This document shows positions 1 to 7,686 of a stretch of DNA of 64,000 nt, piece after piece. A program made the translations under genes and the position numbers. This DNA is from Methylobacterium sp. Leaf117 (GTDB taxonomy: Bacteria > Pseudomonadota > Alphaproteobacteria > Rhizobiales > Beijerinckiaceae), in contig NZ_LMNL01000038.1 of NCBI RefSeq assembly GCF_001422985.1, forward strand, positions 46,541 through 110,540. The letters run 5' to 3'. Position 1 is the stretch's first letter; each line of letters starts with the position of its first letter. Under the pieces are notes generated by a model, which was not told where the DNA came from, searched no databases, and saw only the letters and a list, made by a program, of their open reading frames with translations.

Positions 1-451
1 GTAGGGGTTGAGCCTTCTCCTCTACGACGGGCAAAGCGAGACGGACCCCACGCTCACGCAGACTGGTCAGAACAGGCCTGGCGTCGAACTCACCTCGGAA
101 GGGCCAGTAGAACCCGACGAGCTTACCCGGCACCGACAGCAGTGCCGCTTCGAGGCTCTGCCCGATGCGCGCGCTCCAAGCCGCGCGGTCCGGTGCTGCG
201 ATGTGGACACGGGCGTCGATGAGAGCCGCGCGCGTGTCCTTCCGCCACTGCCTGACCGCTGCCCAATCCAGGCATTCGCCTTGAAGAGATGTCGCTCTGG
301 ACGCGGGCTTTTTCTCTGCGCCCAAACCAAGAAAGCTCTCGTCGAGCTCATGCATGAAACAGGGCGGCGAACTATACTCGTTGAACAGGCCTGATGAGGT
401 GCCAACGGCTCCTGGCGCTTGATCCGGCGGCTTAGCTGAACGTCCGGCCAT
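1..451 (-). CDS. 5-formyltetrahydrofolate cyclo-ligase family protein, 3' end cut by window edge
   Basis: Minus-strand reading frame, open from an ATG at 451 to the left window edge (about 150 codons), so the C-terminus is missing. The visible part ends with a stretch of the form GFYWPFRGEFDARP...LALPVV, which matches the substrate-binding core of 5-formyl-THF cyclo-ligases (interconversion of 5-formyl-THF and 5,10-methenyl-THF, cytosolic folate metabolism). The start is supported by an AAGGAG ribosome site about 8 bases upstream; a later Met at 355 would remove a poorly conserved leader of 32 residues. The gene follows the PAS protein on the same strand after 29 bases, so it may be the third gene of the flavohemoglobin operon. 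The family call is by motif only; the ATP-binding C-terminal half cannot be seen. Confidence 0.72.
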   Translation of the reverse strand, partial: MAGRSAKPPDQAPGAVGTSSGLFNEYSSPPCFMHELDESFLGLGAEKKPASRATSLQGECLDWAAVRQWRKDTRAALIDARVHIAAPDRAAWSARIGQSLEAALLSVPGKLVGFYWPFRGEFDARPVLTSLRERGVRLALPVVEEKAQPL

Positions 452-480
452 GCGACTCTCCTTCGCTAATGCGTTCCCGC

Positions 481-909
481 TTACGCCGCAGAGGCCTTGG
501 CCAGCTGCTCTCTCAAAGCCTTCAGCTCGGCAAAGCGCACCGAAACGTCTCGGAGGACGGAGACCATGCCGGTCATCGATCCGTCCTCATCCTTGAGCGG
601 CACGATGGTGAACTCGAGTGAGATTTGCCGTCCATCCTTGCAGACCCCTGGAACGGACAGGAGCGCGCCTTCGCCGTAGCGGCTCTCGCCTGTCGCCATG
701 GTTTTCCGGTAGCCGTCCCAGTGGCGCTTGCGCAGACGCTCCGGTGTGATGATGTCGAGCGACTGCCCAACAGCCTCCGTCTCTGCATAACCGAAGATCC
801 GCTCAGCGCCCGGGTTCCAGACCCGGATGATCCCCTCGCTGTCGGAGGCGATCACGGCGTCAGCGGCAGCGGCTAGGATGGCATTGGCGACAGTCTGAGC
901 GTAGTCCAC
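481..909 (-). CDS. single-domain PAS sensor protein
   Basis: A 142-residue protein that is almost entirely one PAS domain (residues about 8-125). It has the typical AVIASDSEGIIRVWNPGAERIFGY start and ends with a VLRDVSVRF S-box-like strand and a short helix. There is no kinase, cyclase or DNA-binding output domain, so it would have to act through a partner or by binding a ligand. The start is GTG at 909, preceded by a strong GGAGGAG site. It lies 49 bases downstream of the flavohemoglobin gene on the same strand and is probably co-transcribed, which suggests a role in sensing redox, NO or oxygen. That role is inference; no cofactor can be deduced from the sequence. Confidence 0.8.
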   Translation of the reverse strand: MDYAQTVANAILAAAADAVIASDSEGIIRVWNPGAERIFGYAETEAVGQSLDIITPERLRKRHWDGYRKTMATGESRYGEGALLSVPGVCKDGRQISLEFTIVPLKDEDGSMTGMVSVLRDVSVRFAELKALREQLAKASAA

Positions 910-958
910 GTGACCTTCTCCTCCGGCATGGACGTAGTCCCTACTCGCGCACGTCCGT

Positions 959-2200
959 TCAAGCTGCTTGCCGAGGCTCCTCGGTCAGCTCGTCCGCAGG
1001 CCCGAAGAACTCGAACCGAATGCGCTCTGCGGGCACGCCCCTGTGCTTGAGACCATTCACCATGGCGCTCAGGAAGGGCTTGGGGCCACAAAGATAATAG
1101 GTCGCCGCTTCGTGAGGCGTCTCGCTGACCAGCCATTCCGGCGTGATCACACCTGCCACATCGTAGTGCTCGCCCGATCGATCCTCATTCTCCGGTTGCA
1201 TGTAGAACGTGCTGAGGCGGAGGTTTGCTTTTCCAGCGGTCAGAGCACGAGCGTGGTCACGCATCGCATGCACACGGCCGTTCAGTGCCCCGTGGACGTA
1301 CCAGGTCGGCCGCTCAGGCGTGGTCGCCGCGATGGTCTCCAACATACTGATCATCGGCGTAAGCCCGACCCCGCCACTTACCAGCACCACGGGGTCTGTC
1401 GTTTGTCGGTCCAGGAAGAAGTCGCCGGCAGGCGGTGTCGAGCAGAGGACCGTTCCGACCCCGGCATTGTCATGCAGCCAATTCGAGACGACGCCTGCCG
1501 GCAGATTGGGTTGGGCCTCGCGCTTGACCGTAATGCGGTAGGCGCGGTCGTTCGGCGCACAGGAGATCGAGTAGTTGCGCTTGAGGATGCCGTGACCCGG
1601 CAGATCGAGCTTGAAACCAAGGTACTGCCCTGGCTCGTGACGCAGGACCGGACCGCCATCAGCCGGGACGAGCACGAAGGAACGGATCGTCTCGCTCTCG
1701 GGCGTGACACTTTCCACCACGAACTCGCGCCACCCGTTCCAACCACCGCTCTTGGCGGCAAGATCACGGTAGATCGCGGCCTCACGGCCAATCAAAAGCT
1801 CAGCCAGGAACCAGTAAGCCTCGCCCCAGGCCGCGCAGATCTCGGGGGTGGCCGCATCACCGAGAACATCGGCTATGGCGCCGAGCAACGCATCCGCCAC
1901 GTAGGGGTAGTGTTCGGGTACGATCGTGAGAGCGACATGCTTCTGAGCAATGCGCTCCACAGCCCCCGACATCGCGCCCAGATTGTCGATGTTCCGTGCG
2001 TAGGCCAGGACACTTTGGGCCAGTGCCTTCGGCTGCGACCCGGTTTCACCGTGGTGCGACTGGTTGAAGAGGTCTCGAATCTCCACATTCTTGAACAGGC
2101 GCTCGTACATGCGCTCGGTGATCTTCAATCCGTGCGCCTCGAGCGCCGGAACGGTGGCCTTGATGAGGACGATGGTGGAAGGCGCGAGCGAGGAAGGCAT
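959..2200 (-). CDS. hmp: flavohemoglobin / nitric oxide dioxygenase
   Basis: A 413-residue cytosolic enzyme that oxidises NO to nitrate using O2 and NAD(P)H. The globin domain (residues 1-145) keeps the expected haem-pocket residues: Tyr32 (B10), Gln56 (E7) and proximal His88 in IAQKH. The reductase part follows, with the FAD-binding RNYSIS motif, the nucleotide-binding GGVGLTPM motif, YYLCGPKPF and the closing FEFFGP. Length is normal for the family (about 395-415). It is transcribed divergently from the Rrf2/NsrR gene; the 96-base gap holds two operator-like repeats, one of them 12 bases from this start codon. NO-responsive repression is therefore likely. The PAS and cyclo-ligase genes follow on the same strand. 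Confidence 0.96.
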   Translation of the reverse strand: MPSSLAPSTIVLIKATVPALEAHGLKITERMYERLFKNVEIRDLFNQSHHGETGSQPKALAQSVLAYARNIDNLGAMSGAVERIAQKHVALTIVPEHYPYVADALLGAIADVLGDAATPEICAAWGEAYWFLAELLIGREAAIYRDLAAKSGGWNGWREFVVESVTPESETIRSFVLVPADGGPVLRHEPGQYLGFKLDLPGHGILKRNYSISCAPNDRAYRITVKREAQPNLPAGVVSNWLHDNAGVGTVLCSTPPAGDFFLDRQTTDPVVLVSGGVGLTPMISMLETIAATTPERPTWYVHGALNGRVHAMRDHARALTAGKANLRLSTFYMQPENEDRSGEHYDVAGVITPEWLVSETPHEAATYYLCGPKPFLSAMVNGLKHRGVPAERIRFEFFGPADELTEEPRQAA

Positions 2201-2211
2201 CGGCGGTTCTC

Positions 2212-2237
2212 AAAGATGCAGAATGCATAGACCTTCT
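2212..2237. promoter_or_regulatory. putative NsrR operator, copy 1 (hmp side)
   Basis: A 26-base element beginning AAAGATGCA and ending TAGACCTTCT. The left arm AAGATGCA and the reverse complement of the right arm (AAGGTCTA) form an imperfect dyad like the known NsrR/Rrf2 consensus (AAGATGCATTT and its mirror). The same beginning and end recur exactly 40 bases downstream. This copy sits 12 bases upstream of the flavohemoglobin ATG. Confidence 0.65.
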
Positions 2238-2251
2238 ACCGGCCTGGCTTG

Positions 2252-2277
2252 AAAGATGCAAGCGCTTTATACCTTCT
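2252..2277. promoter_or_regulatory. putative NsrR operator, copy 2 (nsrR side)
   Basis: Second 26-base copy: AAAGATGCA, 7 variable bases, then TATACCTTCT. It differs from copy 1 mainly in the middle. The 40-base offset is close to four helical turns, placing both on the same face of DNA. It lies 20 bases upstream of the chosen nsrR start, consistent with autoregulation, and it would fall inside the gene if the upstream start at 2249 were used. Confidence 0.62.
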
Positions 2278-2296
2278 GAATCTCGTTGGAGCCCTT

Positions 2297-2770
2297 ATGC
2301 GACTCACTCGGTACACGGACTACTCTCTGCGCACGTTGATCTATCTCGGGCTGCACGAACCGCAGCAGAGCTCGATCGCCGAGATCGCACGTGCCTACGG
2401 CATCTCGGAAAGTCACTTGACCAAGGTCGTTCACCAGATGGGCCGTTCGGGGTTTATCCAGACAAGCCGCGGCCGTGGCGGTGGCTTACGCCTTGGCAAG
2501 CCTGCCGCAGAGATCACTGTCGGCGCCGTGGTTCGCGAGACCGAGGAGGATCTTGCCCTGGTGGAATGCTTCGCGGGCGGATCTTGCGCGATCAGCGCAC
2601 CGTGTCGCCTCAGACGCGTACTTGGTGAGGCGCTCGCAGCCTTCCTTGCCGTGCTGGACCACTACACGCTTGCCGACTTGATAGAAGAGAGTTCCGGGGC
2701 AGAGATCGCAGCGCTCCTTGGCTTACCACTTCATTTTGACCAAGTTGATAGCGCGGGAAATCGTGCTTGA
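2297..2770 (+). CDS. nsrR: Rrf2-family NO-sensing repressor NsrR
   Basis: A 157-residue regulator with an N-terminal winged helix (MRLTRYTDYSLRTLIYL, IAEIARAYGISESHLTKVVHQL-type recognition helix) and three cysteines at residues 91, 97 and 103 spaced C-X5-C-X5-C, the pattern that ligates the Fe-S cluster in NsrR proteins. Established role: the cluster reacts with NO and repression is lifted. I chose the ATG at 2297 rather than 2249 because the family begins MRLT, a TTGGAG site precedes it, and the upstream start would place an operator in the coding sequence. It is divergent from hmp, its most likely target. Confidence 0.9.
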   Translation: MRLTRYTDYSLRTLIYLGLHEPQQSSIAEIARAYGISESHLTKVVHQMGRSGFIQTSRGRGGGLRLGKPAAEITVGAVVRETEEDLALVECFAGGSCAISAPCRLRRVLGEALAAFLAVLDHYTLADLIEESSGAEIAALLGLPLHFDQVDSAGNRA

Positions 2771-2857
2771 AGGGAAAATTCGATTGAGCCGACATCGGAC
2801 ATCGGACGCTGATGCTGCGAACAAAGGCTTACGCGTAACGTCGCGGAAGCAGCGACG

Positions 2858-3163
2858 TTACGCGACGTAAATGCAGACATAAATCAACAAAACCAGCGCG
2901 CTCATCGGCGCGGCGGACCACTGCCATCTTGCAAGTTCTGGCGTTTTCCGCACAACATCGTTAGTAAGCCAACCCAACAGCGTGACAACCGAAGCGCCGA
3001 TCAGCCCACTTTGCTGGCAGATTAATCCAATCGCAAAAAGATACGCTGTTACGCCAAGCGTGAGATGGATGTCTTCACTGACAACTTTTCCCCAAGACCC
3101 TTCAAACAAGTCCAGGAAGCTGAAAAATCCTAGAACCGCACATGCCACGAGGATCAACAGCAT
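2858..3163 (-). CDS. small membrane protein of unknown function
   Basis: A 101-residue hydrophobic protein with about three predicted membrane spans (residues 1-18, 35-65 and 84-101). No recognised family motif. It stands alone on the minus strand between nsrR and the HPP protein, in somewhat AT-richer DNA than its neighbours, which may mean recent acquisition. The reading frame is convincing because of its regular hydrophobic pattern rather than by homology. Confidence 0.5.
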   Translation of the reverse strand: MLLILVACAVLGFFSFLDLFEGSWGKVVSEDIHLTLGVTAYLFAIGLICQQSGLIGASVVTLLGWLTNDVVRKTPELARWQWSAAPMSALVLLIYVCIYVA

Positions 3164-3550
3164 TGCGCTTACTTACGTATTAGTTGGCGGCATGGAGACA
3201 TCCCGATAGGAAACGTGCCTCCTGCAGTTGGCCATGCGGTAAGGGACGCGTACCTCATCTGACCAAGCGAAGCGCCCGCGTTTTCCCGGTAATCGGGAGG
3301 TGAAACGGCCTGCCTCGGCATTAGGCATACTGCATACCAATGTTGCATTCTGAGGCCTGCGCCGATAGAAGATACATGACACGTCTATCTTAGAGGGCTC
3401 AGGGTGCCAAGATCGTCGTCCCGCTCCGGCTCGGCCGGTGGCTCTCCATCGCAGGCGTATCGATCACGTGCTCGCCAGAGCGCGCATTCGGGGGCTCACG
3501 GTTGAAGCACCGCCGGCTTTCGGTGGACCCCGCTCTTTTTCAGCACTGAC
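3164..3550. other. non-coding stretch
   Basis: 387 bases between the small membrane protein and the HPP gene. Only a short TCCCG/CGGGA dyad near 3284-3298 stands out. A 69-codon minus-strand frame (3173-3382) has no plausible ribosome site or protein-like composition. I see no gene here; it may hold the promoters of both flanking genes. Confidence 0.5.
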
Positions 3551-4684
3551 ATGAGCTCTCGTATGTCTGATCCCAGCAGCTCCCCCTCGCAGGGCGGACG
3601 CATTCGCGGCTTCCGCATCTTCCGACCGATTCTCGCAGGTGCCACTCTTCGAGAGCGTCTCATCGCTTGCGTGGGAGCTTTGATCGGCATCGCGCTCACA
3701 GGACTGATCTGCGGCTTGTTCTTCGGAGAGGGGCCACACATTCCCCTGATCGTGGCGCCCATGGGCGCGTCGGCGGTTCTGGTGTTTGCCGTACCGGCCA
3801 GTCCGCTTGCGCAGCCGTGGCCGGTCATCGGCGGCAACACCATCTCCGCGCTCATGGGCGTGGTCGCCGCCCACCTCGTCGCAGATCCGGTCATAGCCAT
3901 CGGCGTGGGTGTCTCGCTTGCGATCGCCGCGATGTCCATCACGCGCTCGCTTCATCCTCCGGGCGGCGCAGCTGCCTTGACGGCCCTGATCGGTGGACCA
4001 GCGGTGACCTCGGCCGGTTACACGTTCCCCTTGTTCCCGGTCTGCATCAACTCGCTGATCCTGGTCACCCTCGGTATCGTGTTCCATAAGCTTTCGCGCC
4101 GGAATTATCCGCACGTTGCCGTCGCGGTTTCGGCTAACCCACATGGCACGACCGACCTGCCGGCATCGATCCGCGTCGGGTTCACGCCGGACGATGTGGA
4201 TGCGGCCCTGGCCGAGCTCAACGAAGCACTGGACATCGATCGCTCCGATCTCGACAGGCTCTTACGCCAGGTCGAACAGCATGCGCTGGTACGTACACAA
4301 GGCGAGCTCACGTGCCGTGATGTGATGTCCCGTGACGTCGTGACGATCGGTCTGGATGGTACCGTCGATCGCGCGCGCGAGCTTCTGCTCACGCACAACA
4401 TCAGAACGCTTCCGGTCGTCGATTCGGATGGTCGCCTGAAGGGGACGCTGGGGCTGCGCGAGTTGGCGCTCAAAGGCTCAGGCCGTATCGCCGAGGCTAT
4501 GTCCGGAGCGAGAACGGCAGAGCCTACTGCCCCGGCTGTCAGCTTGGTTCCCTTGTTGAGCGATGGCCGCACCCATGCGATCATCGTGACATCCACGGAC
4601 AAGAAAGTTCTCGGCGTGATTACCCAGACGGACCTATTGGCGACGCTCGCGCGCGCTGCGTCCACGAAGGGTCTCGTGCGCTGA
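3551..4684 (+). CDS. HPP-family membrane protein with C-terminal CBS pair
   Basis: A 377-residue protein. Residues about 30-185 form the four-span HPP domain, including the hallmark SLHPPGGAAAL segment and the IVAPMGASAVL and WPVIGGNTISAL blocks. Residues about 255-370 carry two CBS motifs (DVMSRDVVTI... and VLGVITQTDLL), which usually bind adenosine nucleotides and regulate transport. HPP proteins of cyanobacteria and chloroplasts have been described as nitrite transporters; whether this one moves nitrite is inference, but its place beside NO detoxification genes fits nitrogen-oxide handling. Two candidate starts (3551 and 3563) are not separated by a clear ribosome site. It converges on the MarR gene, 14 bases apart. 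Confidence 0.85.
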   Translation: MSSRMSDPSSSPSQGGRIRGFRIFRPILAGATLRERLIACVGALIGIALTGLICGLFFGEGPHIPLIVAPMGASAVLVFAVPASPLAQPWPVIGGNTISALMGVVAAHLVADPVIAIGVGVSLAIAAMSITRSLHPPGGAAALTALIGGPAVTSAGYTFPLFPVCINSLILVTLGIVFHKLSRRNYPHVAVAVSANPHGTTDLPASIRVGFTPDDVDAALAELNEALDIDRSDLDRLLRQVEQHALVRTQGELTCRDVMSRDVVTIGLDGTVDRARELLLTHNIRTLPVVDSDGRLKGTLGLRELALKGSGRIAEAMSGARTAEPTAPAVSLVPLLSDGRTHAIIVTSTDKKVLGVITQTDLLATLARAASTKGLVR

Positions 4685-4698
4685 TCCTGACGGATCGT

Positions 4699-5136
4699 TC
4701 AAGCGGAGCTTCGATCGACCTTTCTGAGCGCGCGAACGAGTGCGGGCTCCATGGTCCGGAGCTCCTCGAGGTGCGCGGTCGTCAGTTCGGCGAGAACAGC
4801 CTCTGCTCGCGACGTCAGGGCGAGCTCCATTCGACGCCCGTCATGCGCGCTCCGCTTCTTGGTCAACAAGGACGCCTCGACCATCCGCGAGACCAGCTCG
4901 GCGGCGGTATGAGGCGCGATCAGGAGCCGGTCAGCCAGGACACCAACCGTTGGAGCTTCGGGTCCCACGTGTCCCGCAATAGCCAGCATGGCTTGGTGCT
5001 GCTGCTGAGGCAGGCCAGCCTGCTGCGCAGCGGCCTCGCTAAACGCGAGGAAGCGGCGGAGCTGGTAGCGAAAGGCTGCAATGGCTGCGTACTGCTCGCG
5101 TGATAACCCCTCTCGTGCCGGCTCCTCCGCGGTCAT
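4699..5136 (-). CDS. MarR-family transcriptional regulator
   Basis: A 145-residue winged-helix protein. The recognition region is GVLADRLLIAPHTAAELVSRMVEASLL followed by the wing with KKRSAHDGRRMELALT, the D-x-R signature of MarR proteins. It is divergent from the CLC transporter gene, and a perfect 8-3-8 palindrome lies in the gap, so it probably represses both itself and the transporter. No ligand can be predicted. The short N-terminal leader and helix with AFRYQLRRFLAFSE fit the dimerisation helix. Confidence 0.88.
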   Translation of the reverse strand: MTAEEPAREGLSREQYAAIAAFRYQLRRFLAFSEAAAQQAGLPQQQHQAMLAIAGHVGPEAPTVGVLADRLLIAPHTAAELVSRMVEASLLTKKRSAHDGRRMELALTSRAEAVLAELTTAHLEELRTMEPALVRALRKVDRSSA

Positions 5137-5166
5137 GTGGGTAACCTCTGCTGCCCGGCCCTGGAC

Positions 5167-5185
5167 TATATCGTTCTACGATATA
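5167..5185. promoter_or_regulatory. palindromic operator between marR-like gene and clc
   Basis: Perfect inverted repeat TATATCGT-TCT-ACGATATA. It is about 30 bases from the start codon of each divergent gene, a classic place for a MarR dimer to block both promoters. Confidence 0.65.
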
Positions 5186-5214
5186 TATCTGCGCCCACGT
5201 TGGGTAGGATATCC

Positions 5215-7077
5215 ATGCAGCAGGACACATCGAACGCAATCCCCGCCAGCCGTGGAAGGGGGCTTGAAGGTGACCCGAAGCGCCCCTTGGGCGATTTCAC
5301 CACCGACCGGCGCGTCCTCATCCTCGTGGCGATGGCGCTCGTCGTCGGCACCGGCGGGGCGCTCGCGGCCTGGCTGCTCGTCCAGCTGATCACCCTGGTG
5401 ACGAACCTCGCCTGGTTCGGCCGCCTCGACACGACGCCGACTTCCATGGCCGCCGCGGCGCGGACACCCTGGATGGTGCTCGTGCCTGTCCTGGGCGGGC
5501 TCGTGATCGGGGCGATGGCGCGCTTCGGCTCGGAGAAGATCCGAGGCCACGGCATCCCGGAAGCCATCGAGGCGATCCTAATCGGCGGCAGCCGCATGTC
5601 GGCGAAGGTCGCCGTGCTCAAGCCGATCTCCTCGGCGATCTCGATCGGCAGCGGCGGGCCGTTCGGTGCGGAAGGGCCGATCATCATGACGGGCGGCGCC
5701 ATCGGCTCCCTGTTCGCGCAGTTCTTCCACCTGAGTGCGGCGGAGCGCAAGACGCTCCTCGTGGCCGGCGCCGCGGCCGGGATGACCGCGATCTTCGGGA
5801 CACCGATCGCGGCCGTGCTCCTGGCCGTCGAATTGCTGCTGTTCGAGTGGCGCCCGCGCAGCTTCATCCCGGTGGCCGCCGCCGCCATCACGGCGACCTG
5901 CTGGCGCCCGCTGCTCTTCGGAATCGGGCCGTTGTTCCCGTTCTCGGCCGGCCCGGCCCTGCCCTGGTGGGGCCTGATCGCCTGCGCGGGACTGGGCATT
6001 CTCGCCGGACTGCAGTCGGGCCTCCTGACGAAACTCCTCTACGTCCTGGAGGACGCCTTCGAGCGCCTGCCCATCCATTGGATGTGGTGGCCGGCCATCG
6101 GCGGGCTCTTCGTCGGCCTGGGCGGTCTGGTCGAACCCCGTGCGCTCGGAGTCGGCTACGACGTGATCGGCGATCTCCTGACCGGCGATCTCGCCGCCCG
6201 GGCCGTCCTGACGATCCTGGCCGTCAAGGCGGCGATCTGGCTGGTGGCGCTGTCGTCCGGCACGTCCGGAGGCGTGTTGGCGCCCCTGCTCATCCTCGGC
6301 GGTGCCCTCGGCTGGGTCGTCGGCCTCGCCCTGCCCGGAACGCCCGGCTTCTGGGCCTTGCTGGGCATGGCCGCCATGCTGGGCGGCACCATGCGCGCGC
6401 CGCTGACCGGGGCGCTCTTCGCGGTGGAACTCACCGGCGACGTTCACATCCTGGCCCCGTTGCTGGCCGCCACCGTCGCGGCCTACGCGGTGACGGTGCT
6501 GCTCCTGAAGCGCTCGATCCTGACGGAGAAGATCGCCCGGCGCGGGCAGCACGTGACGCGCGAGTACGGGCTCGATCCCTACGAGCTGACGCGCGTGGGC
6601 GCGGTCATGACCCGCACGGTCGATGTGCTCGATGGGGAGCAGTCGATCGCGGATGCCGTCAGGATGATCGAGACCGGACGGCATCACGCCTATCCGGTCG
6701 TCGATGGGCAGGGGCGCCCTGTGGGTTTGGTCACGCGCGGCGACGCCCTGCGCTGGAAGGCGGAGGGTGGACACGCCGGCGAGCGCCTCGAGGAACGGGT
6801 CTCCGATGCGTCCCTGGCCGTCGTTCATCCGGAGGACGTCGTCGCCCGCGCCCTCGACATCATGATGGCGACCGGCCAAGGGCGAGTTCCTGTGACGGAA
6901 GCCGAAAGCGGCGCCCTGGTCGGCCTGCTCACCCGTAAGGACCTTCTGCAAGTCCGAGCGACGGTCGTTCAGTCCGAGCGAGAGCGCCGAACCTTTCTCA
7001 GTCACCGGATGATCCGACACGCGAAGACACGATACGCGAGAAAGCGTGCGCAGGCTGTTGTGCGCTCTGATAGCTAG
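5215..7077 (+). CDS. CLC-family anion channel/transporter with CBS domains
   Basis: A 620-residue inner-membrane protein: CLC core (residues about 35-455) then two CBS domains (about 475-600, with AVMTRTVDVLDGEQSIADAV and VGLLTRKDLL). CLC landmarks are readable but altered: the first filter motif is GHGIP (111-115) instead of GSGIP, the second is GAEGP (151-155) keeping the gating Glu153, and the position equal to the proton glutamate of E. coli ClcA (E203) is Leu207, after a retained Glu206. This points to a passive or weakly coupled anion pathway rather than a standard chloride/proton exchanger (inference). The start at 5215 is chosen because the palindrome would otherwise be coding. Confidence 0.92.
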   Translation: MQQDTSNAIPASRGRGLEGDPKRPLGDFTTDRRVLILVAMALVVGTGGALAAWLLVQLITLVTNLAWFGRLDTTPTSMAAAARTPWMVLVPVLGGLVIGAMARFGSEKIRGHGIPEAIEAILIGGSRMSAKVAVLKPISSAISIGSGGPFGAEGPIIMTGGAIGSLFAQFFHLSAAERKTLLVAGAAAGMTAIFGTPIAAVLLAVELLLFEWRPRSFIPVAAAAITATCWRPLLFGIGPLFPFSAGPALPWWGLIACAGLGILAGLQSGLLTKLLYVLEDAFERLPIHWMWWPAIGGLFVGLGGLVEPRALGVGYDVIGDLLTGDLAARAVLTILAVKAAIWLVALSSGTSGGVLAPLLILGGALGWVVGLALPGTPGFWALLGMAAMLGGTMRAPLTGALFAVELTGDVHILAPLLAATVAAYAVTVLLLKRSILTEKIARRGQHVTREYGLDPYELTRVGAVMTRTVDVLDGEQSIADAVRMIETGRHHAYPVVDGQGRPVGLVTRGDALRWKAEGGHAGERLEERVSDASLAVVHPEDVVARALDIMMATGQGRVPVTEAESGALVGLLTRKDLLQVRATVVQSERERRTFLSHRMIRHAKTRYARKRAQAVVRSDS

Positions 7078-7190
7078 GTGCCCGACGCTTTTCGATTCGA
7101 AGTTGTTCAGGACTGCAAACTCGGTTCACTGTACGGTCTCGACGCGGGCAGTACACATGTAAAATGGCGTACCTTTGTTTGGAGATCCCG

Positions 7191-7472
7191 ATGTTGTGGA
7201 TCACGCGTATCTTCGATGACGCTGAATGGATCGACATCCGTGCCACGTTCGAGGACCAGTTCGAAGCATTCGGCCGTCCGCGGGACATGATGCTCGTAGC
7301 TGCTTCCTTGGGCGATGGACGACACCGCCTCTGCATCGGCGTACCGGAGCCCGAACTTCTGACGGCCTACTATGGATTCGACCCTGTACTCCGCGCCCGC
7401 CTACCGCCGGCGCCGACGTTTCTGGTTGGCCACCAGGATGTCTTCCAAGCCATGTTCCAGTGTGGCGGCTGA
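7191..7472 (+). CDS. hypothetical protein, 93 residues
   Basis: A short soluble protein beginning MLWITRIFDDAEWIDIRATFEDQFEAFGRP, with no family I recognise. The ATG at 7191 has a GGAG site 6 bases upstream, better than the alternative at 7164. Acidic N-terminal half and a proline-rich SDPVLRARLPPAP-like middle. It lies 113 bases after the CLC gene on the same strand and could be its last operon member. Confidence 0.5.
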   Translation: MLWITRIFDDAEWIDIRATFEDQFEAFGRPRDMMLVAASLGDGRHRLCIGVPEPELLTAYYGFDPVLRARLPPAPTFLVGHQDVFQAMFQCGG

Positions 7473-7686
7473 AGCTCTCGACGCTGCCCTGCATCCTGCT
7501 TTGACCATCCTGGAAGCCGTGGCTGTGAAGCTCACCCGCCTCACCCTGTTGGTACATGCTACCTCTGCCGGGCCTACGGACGACCACTCCCGTGCGCCAG
7601 GTCGCCCGTCATCATGCGAAGAGCGCTCCGGGAGTGACGGGGAACTGGCCCCGATCCCTACCCATTCGGCCTATGTATGAGGGCCC

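Noticed and set aside
3173..3382. 69-codon minus-strand frame
   Set aside because: No ribosome site, Arg-rich shadow-like translation and no hydrophobic or family pattern.
5578..7020. 480-codon minus-strand frame
   Set aside because: Antisense shadow of the CLC gene, rich in Arg, Gly and Gln; the plus-strand protein has clear motifs.
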